Source of the DNA: Nocardia sp. NBC_01329
GTDB taxonomy: Bacteria > Actinomycetota > Actinomycetes > Mycobacteriales > Mycobacteriaceae
Direction of reading: 5' to 3'
NCBI RefSeq assembly: GCF_035956715.1
Contig: NZ_CP108381.1
Coordinates: 2,666,001-2,730,000 of the forward strand
Length of the DNA: 64,000 nucleotides
Positions 17,299 through 27,184 of the stretch are shown here, in pieces; positions within the stretch are counted from its first letter, which is position 1; each line of letters begins with the position of its first letter. A model generated the notes under the pieces. The model was not told the DNA's origin, ran no database searches, and was given only the letters and a program-made list of their open reading frames with translations. The position numbers were made by a program, and so were the translations under genes.

Positions 17299-18624
17299 TC
17301 ACTTCATATCGACGTCTCGCGTCTCCGGACTGAGCACTGCGCCCACGACGGTCAGCAGTCCACCGAAGCACAGCAGGACCACCGCCGTGTACGGCAACGG
17401 CATGAAGGACGACAGCCCGCTCTGGATATAGGCGTAGAACGCGGGGATCACCATTCCCAGCGAATAGCCGAGCCCGTAGCCCGAAGCCCGGACGCCGAGG
17501 GTGAACCGCTCTGTCAGATAGGTGGTCAAACATCCCCACGGAACGCTGATGAGCACCGTGACCGAGATCAGCAGGGCGAGGACGGTACCGAAGGACCGTA
17601 CGTTCCCGGACGCGATGAGCGTATACGGCACGGGCGCCACGAACATGCACAGCAGCCCGCCGACGATGAGCATCGGCCGCCGGCCGACCCTCTGCGACAA
17701 CAGACCACTGCCCATATAGACCGCCACCACGATCGCGTTCGCGATCACCAGCGCCGAGGTGGTGGCATTGGGGCTGAGTTCCGCTTCGCTCTTCATCAGG
17801 CCGGGCAGGACGGTGGTGAGCATGTAGCTGGTGAACCAGAGGCCGGTCGTCAGCACGAAAACCTGCAGGAAGTCGCGGCCGGACCGGCCCTTGAACAGTT
17901 CCAGCAGCGGGGTCTTCACCTTCTCCGACTGCTGCCATTCCTCGCTGTCCTCGACATTGCGCCCGTACCAGATCGCGAAACCGACCGATAGCACCGCGCC
18001 CACGAAGAACGGGATACGCCAGCCCCACTGCACGTAGGCAGAGTCGATACCCTGCGCCGGCATGATCTGCAAAAGGCCGAGTGTGATCAGCGCGATCGAG
18101 CAGTACGCCAGCGGGAAGCCGGTGGAGATGATCGCGCCGTTGAGACCGCGGCGCTCCTTCGCACTCTGTTCCAGTGCGGTCGGGGTGGCGGATGTGTATT
18201 CGCCGCCGAGGAACACACCGTCGATGAAGCGCAGCGCGATCAGCAGGATCACGGCGAGAATGCCGATCTGCTGGTAGCCGGGCAGCAAACCGATCGCCAT
18301 GGTCGTCACGCCGAAACCGGTCACCGAGATGACGGTGATCCGGCGCCGCCCGAACTTGTCGGCCAGATGCCCGAACAGCATCGCGCCCAGTGGCCTGCCG
18401 ATCAGGGTAGCGGCGAACACCGACCCGTTGATGAGGGCGACGGTACCGGCCGAAACCCCGGTGGCCTGGAAGTACACCGAGGCCGGTGCTAGCACGATCA
18501 CCGGCAGATAGATATCGAAGAGGTCGACGTAGAAGCCGAGCCAGGCCCCGAACACCGCCTTCTTCGCTCGACTCTCCTGCTGGGCGCTCGGTAACTCGGG
18601 CGCCTCGGCTGCGGTCGATCTCAT
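17299..18624 (-). CDS. MFS transporter, metabolite/H+ symporter type
   Basis: A 441-residue carrier with 12 predicted membrane helices. The conserved loop 2-3 motif is seen as GHLADKFGRRRI, and helix 5 is preceded by DGVFLGGEYTSATPT, typical of the sugar-acid/metabolite-proton-symporter branch (ProP/ShiA/KgtP-like). The ATG at 18624 overlaps the stop of the upstream aldolase gene (ATGA), so transport and catabolism are translationally coupled. The substrate is probably the carboxylate or sugar derivative used by the neighbouring enzymes. Confidence 0.87.
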   Translation of the reverse strand: MRSTAAEAPELPSAQQESRAKKAVFGAWLGFYVDLFDIYLPVIVLAPASVYFQATGVSAGTVALINGSVFAATLIGRPLGAMLFGHLADKFGRRRITVISVTGFGVTTMAIGLLPGYQQIGILAVILLIALRFIDGVFLGGEYTSATPTALEQSAKERRGLNGAIISTGFPLAYCSIALITLGLLQIMPAQGIDSAYVQWGWRIPFFVGAVLSVGFAIWYGRNVEDSEEWQQSEKVKTPLLELFKGRSGRDFLQVFVLTTGLWFTSYMLTTVLPGLMKSEAELSPNATTSALVIANAIVVAVYMGSGLLSQRVGRRPMLIVGGLLCMFVAPVPYTLIASGNVRSFGTVLALLISVTVLISVPWGCLTTYLTERFTLGVRASGYGLGYSLGMVIPAFYAYIQSGLSSFMPLPYTAVVLLCFGGLLTVVGAVLSPETRDVDMK

Positions 18625-19688
18625 GACATCCATCCTTCTGATCCGGCGGCAATGAAGCCGTCCTCGGCGCGCAACCATTCGTACGCGGCGGAGATTCGGG
18701 TGAGTTCGGCGGCCTGACCGTCGGAGAGACCCTCGTCGGGGTCGAGGCACCAGGTGCCCGCGAGCAGGCCCTGGCGCCGGAGCACTTCGTGCACCCCCGC
18801 GATCACCCCGGCGAAGTTGTTGCGCACATCGAACACCGCGGCATTAGCATCGGTGACCGCCGCCGCCAGCGACAGTGCGCGCGTCCGCGCCCGCTCGTCG
18901 CCCGCCCACGCCTCGACGACGAGTGCGTGCAGCTCTACCGCGGCCCGCGTCCACACTGCCCAGTGACCGAGCAGCCCACCGACGAACCGCCGGGTCACCG
19001 GCCCGTCCGGGCCGGGCAGATCGTATCGGGTCAGCAGATCGGCGACGATGTTGTCGTCGTTTCCGGTGTAGAGCGCTATCTCGCCGCCACGCTCGGAGTC
19101 GACGATGCCCTGGACCAGTTCGAGCGTCCGGTACCGATCGAACGGCGCCGCCTTCACCGCGACGGTGGATTCCTGGTCGGCCAGCCGCCGCCAGTACTCG
19201 CGCGGCAGATAACGGCCACCGACCGCTTCCTGCAGATAGAACCCGATTACGGGCAGTACCTCGCCGATCGCGGCGGAACGGTCGAGGAGGTGGTCGAGGT
19301 CCCGGTCAGCGAGGCCGCCGGGTGAGACGAGCACGGCGCTGTACCCGAGTTCCCGGGCCAGTTCCGCCTCGCTCACCGCCTGCTCCGTGGGCCCGGCTAC
19401 GCCGGCGATGCGCAGGAACGGCCGATCGCCGACTCGCGCGTCGATTTCCTCCGCCGCGAGTTCGAGAACAGGTCGCAGCAGACCGATCTCGGGACGGCGG
19501 ATCTCGAACTGCGTGGTATGCACACCGACCGCGAGGCCGCCGGCGCCCGCGTCGACGTAGTAACGGGTCAGCGCGCGCTGGCGGCGTTCGTCGAGGCTAC
19601 GTGTGTGGTCGAGAGCCAGTGGGTGGGCCGGGATCACGGTGCCCCGGTGCAGCAGCGCCTGCTCGGCCTCGGACATCTGCCGACGCAT
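18621..19688 (-). CDS. Dihydrodipicolinate synthase family protein (long form)
   Basis: A 355-residue member of the DapA/N-acetylneuraminate lyase superfamily, longer than the enzyme at 15499. Strand 1 is RGTVIPAHPLALD, the carboxylate-binding region is AGAGGLAVGVHTTQFEI, and the likely Schiff-base lysine is in STVAVKAAPFDRYRT. The ATG at 19688 shares one base with the stop of the upstream epimerase-like gene (TGATG). It is followed by the MFS gene with an ATGA overlap. It probably cleaves or dehydrates a 2-keto-3-deoxy acid type intermediate. Confidence 0.82.
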   Translation of the reverse strand: MRRQMSEAEQALLHRGTVIPAHPLALDHTRSLDERRQRALTRYYVDAGAGGLAVGVHTTQFEIRRPEIGLLRPVLELAAEEIDARVGDRPFLRIAGVAGPTEQAVSEAELARELGYSAVLVSPGGLADRDLDHLLDRSAAIGEVLPVIGFYLQEAVGGRYLPREYWRRLADQESTVAVKAAPFDRYRTLELVQGIVDSERGGEIALYTGNDDNIVADLLTRYDLPGPDGPVTRRFVGGLLGHWAVWTRAAVELHALVVEAWAGDERARTRALSLAAAVTDANAAVFDVRNNFAGVIAGVHEVLRRQGLLAGTWCLDPDEGLSDGQAAELTRISAAYEWLRAEDGFIAAGSEGWMS

Positions 19689-20710
19689 CAGAACTTCCCG
19701 TCGCGTCGCTCGAATTTGGTGGGCTTGTTCCACAGCTGTCCGCCCGCGCCGATCCAGTCGGCCTGCATCCGGATCAGTTCACCCAGGGTCCGGTCGGGGT
19801 AGCCGAACAGGGTGTGACATTTCGCGGCATTGCTGAGCAGGCTCGTCTCACCTTCCACCCCGGCGAAGACCGGTGCGACGCCGAGTTCTTCGCCCAGCCG
19901 GGTGGCGATGGTGCGCACCGAGGCGGTTTCCGGACCGGTCAGATTGAGCAGGAAGGGGGCGGTGTCGGCGTGACCGAGGGTCCGCAGGACGACTTCGTTG
20001 GTGTAGCGCTGCCATACCACGTTCACAGCCCCGATCGACAGGTCGACGGGCTCTCCGGCGTGCACGCGGCGGGCGATATCGGCGACCACCCCGTAGCGCG
20101 GTTCGCACGCGTAGTTGAGCCGTACCAGCGCGACGCGGGTGCCACGGGTGCGGGCACCGTGGGTGAAGACCTGCTCCCGGCCGCGACACGTGATGGCGTA
20201 TTCGCCGACGGGTCCGGTTTCGTCGGTCTCCACCGGGCCCCCCGTCATCGGGGAGGTCAGCGGGTACACATTGCCGGTCGACAGGGCGGTGATCCGGGAC
20301 TGCGCGTAGCGCCGCGCGACATAGGCGGGTAGGACGGTGTTGGTCATCCAGGCCTCGTCGGTATGGGTGGCCGTACCGAATTTCGCGCCGACCAGGAAGA
20401 CCACGTTGCCCGCCTCCGGAAGTGCTTCGACGGCGGCCGGATCGGATAAATCGGTCATGACCGTATCCACGCCCATCGTTTCGAGACGCGCCCTGGACCC
20501 CTCATCGGTCCAGCGCGACGCGGCCAGCACCCGCACCGCCTTTCGTCCTGCCTCGTCCAGGGCGCGACGGGCCATTGTGGCCACCCCGGACCCGATCTTC
20601 CCGCCCGCACCCAGGACGATCAGATCGTTCTCCCAGGTAGCGGCTTCGGCGACAAGTTCCGGCCCCGGCCGGGCGAGCTCCCACTCGAGCTCCTTCTCAT
20701 CCGCGAACAT
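19688..20710 (-). CDS. NAD-dependent epimerase/dehydratase family protein (extended SDR-like)
   Basis: A 340-residue Rossmann-fold protein. The nucleotide motif GAGGKIGSG follows strand DLIVLG near residue 30. The catalytic region has STGNVYP and then EYAITCRGREQ. The usual YxxxK becomes Y-A-I-T-C, so the expected lysine is Cys. The C-terminal half is typical of extended SDRs (LLNLTGPETASVRTIATRLGEELG). It is the first gene of the four-gene minus-strand unit and is divergent from serine dehydratase, with a good operator candidate between them. Confidence 0.78.
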   Translation of the reverse strand: MFADEKELEWELARPGPELVAEAATWENDLIVLGAGGKIGSGVATMARRALDEAGRKAVRVLAASRWTDEGSRARLETMGVDTVMTDLSDPAAVEALPEAGNVVFLVGAKFGTATHTDEAWMTNTVLPAYVARRYAQSRITALSTGNVYPLTSPMTGGPVETDETGPVGEYAITCRGREQVFTHGARTRGTRVALVRLNYACEPRYGVVADIARRVHAGEPVDLSIGAVNVVWQRYTNEVVLRTLGHADTAPFLLNLTGPETASVRTIATRLGEELGVAPVFAGVEGETSLLSNAAKCHTLFGYPDRTLGELIRMQADWIGAGGQLWNKPTKFERRDGKF

Positions 20711-20734
20711 CTATCGGCCCTTCTTCGGCTGTAC

Positions 20735-20756
20735 TATTTCGGTCAGGACCGTAATA
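20735..20756. promoter_or_regulatory. Inverted-repeat operator candidate in a divergent promoter region
   Basis: A 22-base imperfect palindrome with half-sites TATTTCGGTC and GACCGTAATA separated by two bases. Nine of ten positions pair. It lies 25 bases upstream of the epimerase-like start on one side and 47 bases upstream of the serine dehydratase start on the other. The GGTC/GACC core resembles sites bound by FadR-type GntR regulators. No GntR gene is in the window. Confidence 0.5.
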
Positions 20757-20802
20757 ATGAGCGAGTAGTGAGCAAAGCGCAATAGGAAGGAGCCACCGGA
20801 CC

Positions 20803-22161
20803 GTGACCGTGAGCGTGTTCGACCTGTTCTCGATCGGTATCGGGCCGTCGAGTTCGCACACCGTGGGCCCCATGCGGGCCGCGCGGCTGTTCGTATCCGA
20901 ACTCGGGACGACCGGCGGTCTCGGGCGGGTTCGCCGGATCCGTGTCCTGCTGTGCGGTTCGCTCGGCGCGACCGGCCGTGGACACGGATCGGATATCGCA
21001 GTGCTCGCCGGCCTCCACGGCGACGATCCGGAAACCGTCGATCCCCACCGGCCGGCCCGGCTACACGCGACGGTCACCGCGACCGGGCGACTCGACCTGC
21101 CCGGCGGACATTCGATCCGGTTCACCGGCGACGACCTGGTATTGGACGGAGCCATCCGGCATCCCGGGCACCCCAATGCCATGACGATCACCGCCGACGT
21201 CACCGACGGCTCACAGATCGCGCGGACCTATTTCTCGATCGGGGGCGGATTCGTCACCGAAGCCACCGCGGCGCCCCCGCACCCGGCGGATATCGTCGTG
21301 CCCCACCCGTTCCGGTCCGGTGCCGAACTGTTCGCCCTGGCGGCCGAAACCGGTCTGCCCGTCAGCGATCTCGTGCTGGCCAACGAACGATCACTGCGGC
21401 CGGGAACCGATATCGCCGCGGGACTGGATCGCATCTGGTCGGTCATGCGCGAATGCGTAGCCGCGGGCCTGCACACCGACGGCCGACTGCCCGGTCCGAT
21501 GGCCGTCCGCCGGCGCGCCCCGGACCTGCACCGCCGCCTCGCGTCGACCGACGCCGGTGCCGATCCGCTGCACCGGCTGGACTGGGTCAACGCCTACGCC
21601 ATTGCCGTCAACGAGGAGAACGCTGCCGGAGGCCGGGTCGTCACCGCTCCCACCAACGGCGCCGCCGGCATAATCCCCGCGGTACTGCACTACTACCAGC
21701 GTTTCGTCCCGGGTGCCGACGCTGCCGGGATCCGGCGGTTCCTGCTCACCGCCGCCGCGATCGGCGCACTGTACAAGGGCAATGCCTCGATCTCCGGCGC
21801 CGAAGTGGGGTGCCAGGGTGAGGTCGGATCGGCGTGCTCGATGGCAGCCGGTGCGCTGTGCGAGGTTCTCGGCGGAACACCCGCCCAGGTCGAGAACGCC
21901 GCCGAGATCGCGATGGAACACAATTTGGGGCTCACCTGCGACCCGGTCGGCGGGTTCGTGCAGATTCCGTGTATCGAACGCAATGCCGTCGCGGCCGTAC
22001 AGGCCATCAATGCCGCTCGGATCGCCCTGGCCGGTGACGGCACACATCGGGTCAGCCTGGACACTGTCATCCAGACAATGCGTGAAACTGGAGCGGACAT
22101 GCAGTCCAAGTACAAGGAAACATCGATGGGGGGCCTCGCCGTCAATGTCGTCGAATGCTGA
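20803..22161 (+). CDS. sdaA: L-serine ammonia-lyase, iron-sulfur dependent, single-chain
   Basis: A 452-residue enzyme converting L-serine to pyruvate and ammonia. The N-terminal domain has [22 protein letters not shown], the family signature. The C-terminal catalytic domain has the cysteines of the [4Fe-4S] site ([19 protein letters not shown], then [14 protein letters not shown]). The length fits the fused alpha-beta form. The GTG at 20803 is preceded by GGAAGGAG. The following regulator gene starts inside it, 17 bases before its stop. Confidence 0.95.
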   Translation: MTVSVFDLFSIGIGPSSSHTVGPMRAARLFVSELGTTGGLGRVRRIRVLLCGSLGATGRGHGSDIAVLAGLHGDDPETVDPHRPARLHATVTATGRLDLPGGHSIRFTGDDLVLDGAIRHPGHPNAMTITADVTDGSQIARTYFSIGGGFVTEATAAPPHPADIVVPHPFRSGAELFALAAETGLPVSDLVLANERSLRPGTDIAAGLDRIWSVMRECVAAGLHTDGRLPGPMAVRRRAPDLHRRLASTDAGADPLHRLDWVNAYAIAVNEENAAGGRVVTAPTNGAAGIIPAVLHYYQRFVPGADAAGIRRFLLTAAAIGALYKGNASISGAEVGCQGEVGSACSMAAGALCEVLGGTPAQVENAAEIAMEHNLGLTCDPVGGFVQIPCIERNAVAAVQAINAARIALAGDGTHRVSLDTVIQTMRETGADMQSKYKETSMGGLAVNVVEC

Positions 22162-23395
22162 GCACACCTACCGGATCGGTGTGGTCGGACCGTCGGATCT
22201 GGTCTCCCTGGTCAAACGCGTTGCCGCACTGGAATTCACCGATCACCTCGTGGTACCGCTGATCTATCGCAACGAAGCGCAGGCGGTGGAGGTGATATCG
22301 GCCCGCCCGGACGTGGACGCCCTGCTGTTCACCGGTGTCATCCCCTACACGCTGGCCCAGGCCGCCGGGGTACTCACCGAACCCGCCGCCTACATCGACT
22401 ACACCGGAGCGACCCTCTACGGGGCACTGGTGGAACTCATGTCGGCTGGGCACGATCCGGCGTGCATCTCCATCGATACGCTGGCCCGCCCGCTGGTGGT
22501 CGAGAGCCTGTCCCATGTCGGGATCGCCACCACCGATATCACTACCGCCGAATACCGCAGGGGCACCGACGTGCGGCGCTACGCGCAGTTCCACCGCGAC
22601 CACGCCCGTACTCAGCCGGGCGCGGTCGCCATCACCTGTGTCCGATCGGTGTACGAGCTGATCCGCGAAGACATCTACACGATTCGCCTCGCTCCCGCGG
22701 TCGCTTCCGTGCGTACCGCTCTCGAAACGGTGACGATGGAACTCGCGGGCCGGATCTCCTCCGACGCGCAGGTCGTCCTCGGCATGATCGAACTACCCGA
22801 ACCGGACGACCGGCTGACCGGCGATATCCGCGCACTGGCCGGAAGTCTGTTCCCGGTCGGCCCGGCGAGTTATGTCCTGGTCACCACTCGCGGTGTGCTG
22901 GCCCAGCACACCTGTGACTGGACCGTAATGCCGCTGCTCGAACAACTCTCGCAACGGCACAACTGGGTACGGATCGGGCTCGGTGTCGGCCGGTCGGCGG
23001 CCGACGCCGAGGCGCTGGCGCGGCGAGCCGTCGAACGATGCCGGACGGCCGGACCTTTCACGGCGATCGTTTCGGTGGGCTCCGGACGCGATTTCGTGAT
23101 CACCGAAACCGAGCCCGACCCCACCCGGACCGAGGAGCCGCTGAGCCTGCATGTGGCGGCCCGCCGGGCCGGGCTGTCCCGGACGACGCTGCTCAAGCTC
23201 GAGGCTGCGGTCGCCGCCCACCCCGGCGGCGAGGTCACCGCCGCGGATATCGCCGCCGCGCTGGGAATCGAGCCGCGTTCGGCGCGAAGGACATTGAAGC
23301 AGCTCGAACGGTCGGGTCTGGCACAGCCGGTCGGCACTGTCGGGAGCGGCGCCGGACGGCCGGCGGTGCGTTACGCCGTACGACTGGAGTCGTGA
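22145..23395 (+). CDS. Putative transcriptional regulator with C-terminal winged helix
   Basis: A 416-residue protein I do not place in a named family. The first 100 residues alternate strands and helices like a ligand-binding alpha/beta fold ([21 protein letters not shown], then [15 protein letters not shown]). A middle domain of about 200 residues follows. The last 90 residues contain helices [23 protein letters not shown] and [35 protein letters not shown], a winged helix-turn-helix. The ATG at 22145 lies inside sdaA, so it is probably co-translated. It could sense serine, pyruvate or another metabolite. Confidence 0.72.
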   Translation: MSSNAEHTYRIGVVGPSDLVSLVKRVAALEFTDHLVVPLIYRNEAQAVEVISARPDVDALLFTGVIPYTLAQAAGVLTEPAAYIDYTGATLYGALVELMSAGHDPACISIDTLARPLVVESLSHVGIATTDITTAEYRRGTDVRRYAQFHRDHARTQPGAVAITCVRSVYELIREDIYTIRLAPAVASVRTALETVTMELAGRISSDAQVVLGMIELPEPDDRLTGDIRALAGSLFPVGPASYVLVTTRGVLAQHTCDWTVMPLLEQLSQRHNWVRIGLGVGRSAADAEALARRAVERCRTAGPFTAIVSVGSGRDFVITETEPDPTRTEEPLSLHVAARRAGLSRTTLLKLEAAVAAHPGGEVTAADIAAALGIEPRSARRTLKQLERSGLAQPVGTVGSGAGRPAVRYAVRLES

Positions 23396-23527
23396 GGGGC
23401 GCGCATCGGAGATCCGGGCGGAACGCGCCCCAGCACTGACAGGCAGGGCGGTCGGGCCGTGCAGGGCCAACCCTCTCCGTGCCGGGCCTACTCCCGCCGG
23501 CGGCGACCGGTCCCCGGCCGCCGCCGA
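23396..23527. terminator. Two hairpins between convergent regulator and ilvD genes
   Basis: The first has perfect arms GGGGCGCG (23396-23403) and CGCGCCCC (23424-23431) around a 20-base loop. The second has arms GGCGGCGACCG (23501-23511) and CGGCCGCCGCC (23517-23527) with one mismatch and a five-base loop. They fill the gap between the two stops and could each end one of the converging transcripts. Confidence 0.5.
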
Positions 23528-23540
23528 ATTATCTACGGCC

Positions 23541-25247
23541 TCAATCGCATACGGCGCCATAGGAAGCCGACCCCACCAGCCGCGAGTACTTCGCGAGCAC
23601 CCCGCGGGTGTATCGGGACGGCAGCGGTTCCCAGCCTTCACTCCGGTGGGCGAGTTCGACCGGATCGACCAGCAGGTCGAGGGTTCCCGAGCCGACGTCG
23701 AGACGGATCCTGTCACCGTCCCGGACGAACGCGATCGGCCCCGCGTCGACCGCTTCCGGGGCCACATGCCCGACGCACAGCCCGGTCGTTCCCCCGGAGA
23801 ACCGTCCGTCGGTCAGCAGCAGCACATCCTTGCCGAGCCCGGCTCCCTTGATCGCCGCCGTGATGGCCAGCATCTCCCGCATACCCGGACCTCCCTTGGG
23901 CCCTTCGTAGCGGATGACCACCACATCGCCCGGCGATATCGTCCCGTCCTCGAGGGCGTCCATCGCGGCCCGTTCACGGTCGAAGACCCGTGCGGTCCCC
24001 TCGAAGACATCGGAGTCGAAACCGGCGGATTTGACCACGGCACCACCGGGTGCGAGCGAACCGTGCAGGATGGTGATACCGCCGGTCGGGTGAATCGGCG
24101 CGGACAGGGCGCGGACGACCTTGCCGTCCGGGTCCGGCGGCGCGATATCGGCCAGGTTCTCGGCGACCGTCCGGCCGGTGACGGTGAGACAGTCACCGTG
24201 TAGCAGTCCGGCGTCCAGCAACGCTTTCATCAGCACCGGGACACCACCCACCCGGTCGATATCGGTCATCACATGCCGGCCGAACGGTTTCACATCGGCC
24301 AGATGCGGGACCCGCCGGCCGACCCGGGCGAAATCGTCCAAGCTCAGGGCCACTCCGGCCTCGTGCGCGATGGCGAGCAGGTGCAGGACGGCGTTGGTGG
24401 ATCCGCCGAAGGCCATCACCACGGCGATCGCGTTCTCGAACGACTCGAGGGTGAGGATATCGGAGGTGGTGATCCCCCGCCGGATCAGTTCGACCACGGC
24501 CTGGCCGCTGCGCCGCGCGTATCCGTCGCGGCGACGATCCGTGGCGGGCGGTGCCGCACTACCGGGCAACGACATCCCCAGCGCTTCAGCCGCGCTCGCC
24601 ATCGTATTGGCGGTGTACATTCCGCCGCACGCGCCCTCACCCGGGCAGATGGCCCGCTCTATCGCGTCCACGTCAGCCCGGCTCATGAGACCGCGCGAAC
24701 AGGCGCCCACCGCCTCGAATGCGTCGATGATGGTCACCTCACGTTCGCTGCCGTCGGACAGTTTCGCGATACCCGGCAGGATCGACCCGGCGTAGAGGAA
24801 CACACTCGCCAAGTTCAGCCGGGCCGCCGCCATCAGCATCCCGGGCAGGGATTTGTCGCAGCCGGCCAGCAGCACCGATCCATCCAGCCGTTCGGCCTGC
24901 ATCACCGTCTCCACGCTGTCGGCGATCACCTCACGCGAGACCAGCGAGAAGTGCATCCCCTCGTGCCCCATCGAGATACCGTCGGAGACCGAGATGGTGC
25001 CGAACTGCATCGGGAACCCACCGGCTGCGAACACCCCGTCCTTGCACGCCCCGGCCAGCCGATCGAGCGACAGATTGCACGGGGTGATCTCGTTCCATGA
25101 GGAGGCCACTCCGATCTGGGCCTTTCCCCAGTCGTCGTCGCCCATGCCGACTGCGCGCAGCATTCCGCGCGCAGCCGTTTTCTCCAGCCCGTCGGTGACA
25201 TCGCGACTGCGGGGTTTCATATCGGGAACATTCGATTCGGAAGCCAC
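23541..25247 (-). CDS. ilvD: Dihydroxy-acid dehydratase
   Basis: A 568-residue Fe-S enzyme of the branched-chain amino acid pathway (2,3-dihydroxy-isovalerate to 2-keto-isovalerate and the isoleucine equivalent). Cluster and active-site segments are visible: [16 protein letters not shown], then [18 protein letters not shown], and [16 protein letters not shown] near the C-terminus. The GTG at 25247 is preceded by GGAGG 11 bases upstream, and the ATG at 25220 is the alternative. It stands alone, away from other ilv genes. Confidence 0.94.
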   Translation of the reverse strand: MASESNVPDMKPRSRDVTDGLEKTAARGMLRAVGMGDDDWGKAQIGVASSWNEITPCNLSLDRLAGACKDGVFAAGGFPMQFGTISVSDGISMGHEGMHFSLVSREVIADSVETVMQAERLDGSVLLAGCDKSLPGMLMAAARLNLASVFLYAGSILPGIAKLSDGSEREVTIIDAFEAVGACSRGLMSRADVDAIERAICPGEGACGGMYTANTMASAAEALGMSLPGSAAPPATDRRRDGYARRSGQAVVELIRRGITTSDILTLESFENAIAVVMAFGGSTNAVLHLLAIAHEAGVALSLDDFARVGRRVPHLADVKPFGRHVMTDIDRVGGVPVLMKALLDAGLLHGDCLTVTGRTVAENLADIAPPDPDGKVVRALSAPIHPTGGITILHGSLAPGGAVVKSAGFDSDVFEGTARVFDRERAAMDALEDGTISPGDVVVIRYEGPKGGPGMREMLAITAAIKGAGLGKDVLLLTDGRFSGGTTGLCVGHVAPEAVDAGPIAFVRDGDRIRLDVGSGTLDLLVDPVELAHRSEGWEPLPSRYTRGVLAKYSRLVGSASYGAVCD

Positions 25248-25361
25248 GGGGCCATCATCCTCCAACCGCTCCGGAACGCGACCGGACCACGCCCGGCGCC
25301 CGCCTACGACTCCGCCGATACACCCGCGTGCGACTCGGCGGGAACTCGGCGGGAAACGGAG

Positions 25362-25759
25362 TTGGCGCAGGTGGCCTGCGGAGATCCGCGACAGGCGGGA
25401 CACATCGTCAATATCCTGTCGGTGGCGAACCTGTTCGGCGGCCCGGGTTACGGCGCCTATGTCGCCTCGAAAGCGGCACCGGATTCGCTCACCACCAGTG
25501 AGCACGCCGAAACACTCACTGACGAAGTGCGTTTCAGCTCGGTGTACATGCTGCTGGTGCGCACCCCGATGATCGTGCGCGGTACCGCGACACAGCTGCC
25601 CTGACGCCCGAGCAGGGCGCGCAGATCGTCCGCCGCACCCTCACCGACCGTCCCCCGCACGTCGGCCCCCTCCTGGGCCGGATGGCCGCCCTGGCCGATA
25701 CAGTCCTCCCGGATCGTTCGCTGGCCGGGCAGAACAGCCGATTCGCCCGCGGCATGTGA
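25362..25759 (+). pseudogene. Short-chain dehydrogenase remnant with frameshift
   Basis: The first frame reads [33 protein letters not shown] and then [13 protein letters not shown]. This is the catalytic Ser, YxxSK and substrate-loop part of an SDR. It stops at 25602-25604. One base out of frame, the sequence continues [37 protein letters not shown] to a stop at 25757-25759, which is the expected continuation of that family. The coenzyme-binding N-terminus is missing. Truncation plus frameshift indicates a dead gene. Confidence 0.75.
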
Positions 25760-25860
25760 TCGGCACCGGCCGGACCATCGTTCCCGGAGGGCTTCCGCGA
25801 CCGGCCGCGGGATCCGCTCGATCCGACAGACCTCGATGAACCACTGGATAACGTGGACGT

Positions 25861-26460
25861 ATGCAGAACACCGCGCCCCCGTGCCGGGTCATCTTTCTCA
25901 ACGGCACATCGAGCGCCGGGAAGACCACCTTGGCCCGGGCCGTCCAGGACGAGAGCGATATCCCGTTCGTCTATTGGGGAATCGATACGCTCTTCGGCCT
26001 GGTCCCCCCGAACTGGGGCGGCGGGCGCGACGGTCCGCTCAGCCGCGACGGGTTCTGGTACGACCGGACCGGCCATGACGCCGACGGGCATCCGCTGGTG
26101 GTGATCCGTTACGGTCCGGCCGGAGAGCGGATGCTGCGATCGGCGTGTGCCGCGGCCGCGGCATTCGCCCGCGGGGGCGATCATCTGGTGGTCGACGAGA
26201 TGTTGCTGACCCCGGACCTGCTACCGATGTGGCTGGATGCGCTGACCGGTCTGGAGGTTCAGCTCGTCCGCGTCACCTGTCCGCTGCCCGTCGCCGAGCA
26301 GCGGGAACGAGCTCGCGGGCACCCGATCGGTCTGGCGCGTGGCCATCTACATGCGGTGCACGACCACGGGCTCCCCTACGCGACCGTTGTCGATACGACC
26401 ACAGGCACTCCCGCCGAACTGGCCCGAGCCGTATTGCGACGCGAACCGACGGTGTGCTGA
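25861..26460 (+). CDS. Chloramphenicol phosphotransferase-like kinase
   Basis: A 199-residue P-loop protein. RVIFLNGTSSAGKTTLAR gives strand 1 and the Walker A loop (residues about 14-22), HLVVDEMLLTPDLLPMWLDAL matches the CPT family's second motif, and VRVTCPLPVAEQRERARG followed by GLARGHLHAVHDHGLPYATVVDT matches the lid and C-terminal region. In Streptomyces CPT phosphorylates the primary hydroxyl of chloramphenicol. Most actinobacterial homologues have unknown substrates, so resistance is only a possibility. It converges on the YceI gene. Confidence 0.82.
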   Translation: MQNTAPPCRVIFLNGTSSAGKTTLARAVQDESDIPFVYWGIDTLFGLVPPNWGGGRDGPLSRDGFWYDRTGHDADGHPLVVIRYGPAGERMLRSACAAAAAFARGGDHLVVDEMLLTPDLLPMWLDALTGLEVQLVRVTCPLPVAEQRERARGHPIGLARGHLHAVHDHGLPYATVVDTTTGTPAELARAVLRREPTVC

Positions 26461-26481
26461 GCATGGGCTCACCCGAACGGG

Positions 26482-26502
26482 CCGGGCGCGTACTGCGCCC
26501 GG
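26482..26502. terminator. Hairpin between convergent kinase and YceI genes
   Basis: Perfect eight-base arms CCGGGCGC (26482-26489) and GCGCCCGG (26495-26502) with a five-base loop. It sits 22 bases after the kinase stop and 31 bases before the YceI stop on the other strand, so it can serve both. Confidence 0.6.
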
Positions 26503-26532
26503 ACCGGTGGTCAGGTTCGCTACCGCGCCGGC

Positions 26533-27084
26533 CTATCCGGGCTCGATGAGCTGGATCTCCAGCTCGATCTTGACGGCGTCGCTCAACATCCCGGGCAACA
26601 GGCCCCCGACGCCGAAATCGGTGCGCTTGATGGTGCCGGTCGCCGAGAATCCGGCGTGGCGTTCGCCACTGGGACCGAAATCGCCGATTCCACCCCACTC
26701 GGCATCCAGAACGACCGGCCGGGTGACCCCGCCCAGGGTGGCTTCCCCGGCCACTGTGAACGAATCGGCGACGCGGACCGGTTCGAGGGCGCGGAAGGTC
26801 AGCGTCGGACGGTTGGTGACATCGAGGAAATCGGCGGTGCGGACATGTGCGTCACGGTCGGGATTGCCGGTGTCGAACGAATCGAGGTGAACAGTCGCAC
26901 CGATGGTCGCCGCGCCCGATTCGTCCACGACGAACTCCGTCTCGAAGCGGCTGAATCCGCCGCGCACCTTGGCGATGCCGAGATGCCGGACAGTGAACGC
27001 GACCGAGGAATGCGCGGTGTCGAGCGCCCAGTCGCCGGCGCGCAGGACGGTGGAGGAGCTGGTGGTTTCCGCTGGTGTAGTCAT
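26533..27084 (-). CDS. YceI-family lipid-binding-like protein
   Basis: A 183-residue beta-barrel protein of the YceI/lipocalin-like family. It has the hallmark start WALDTAHSSVAFTVRHLGIAKVRGGFSRFE, then VHLDSFDTGNPDRDAHVRTADFLDV and LTFRALEPVRV. No signal peptide is seen, so unlike E. coli YceI this copy is probably cytoplasmic. These proteins bind long isoprenoid-like or amphiphilic molecules. The gene is divergent from the XRE-type regulator across 100 bases and may be its target. Confidence 0.88.
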   Translation of the reverse strand: MTTPAETTSSSTVLRAGDWALDTAHSSVAFTVRHLGIAKVRGGFSRFETEFVVDESGAATIGATVHLDSFDTGNPDRDAHVRTADFLDVTNRPTLTFRALEPVRVADSFTVAGEATLGGVTRPVVLDAEWGGIGDFGPSGERHAGFSATGTIKRTDFGVGGLLPGMLSDAVKIELEIQLIEPG

Positions 27085-27184
27085 GCATCGACCATCGCGG
27101 TGTCGGGGACCGTTTACCAGACCCCCTTTATCCTGGACCTGACAAGGCGCGGCTGCGCGGGCCGGGACAGGGCACGATAGTGAT

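Noticed and set aside
25861..26460. Chloramphenicol resistance determinant
   Set aside because: The fold matches chloramphenicol phosphotransferase, but housekeeping homologues are common in actinomycetes, so a resistance role is not claimed.
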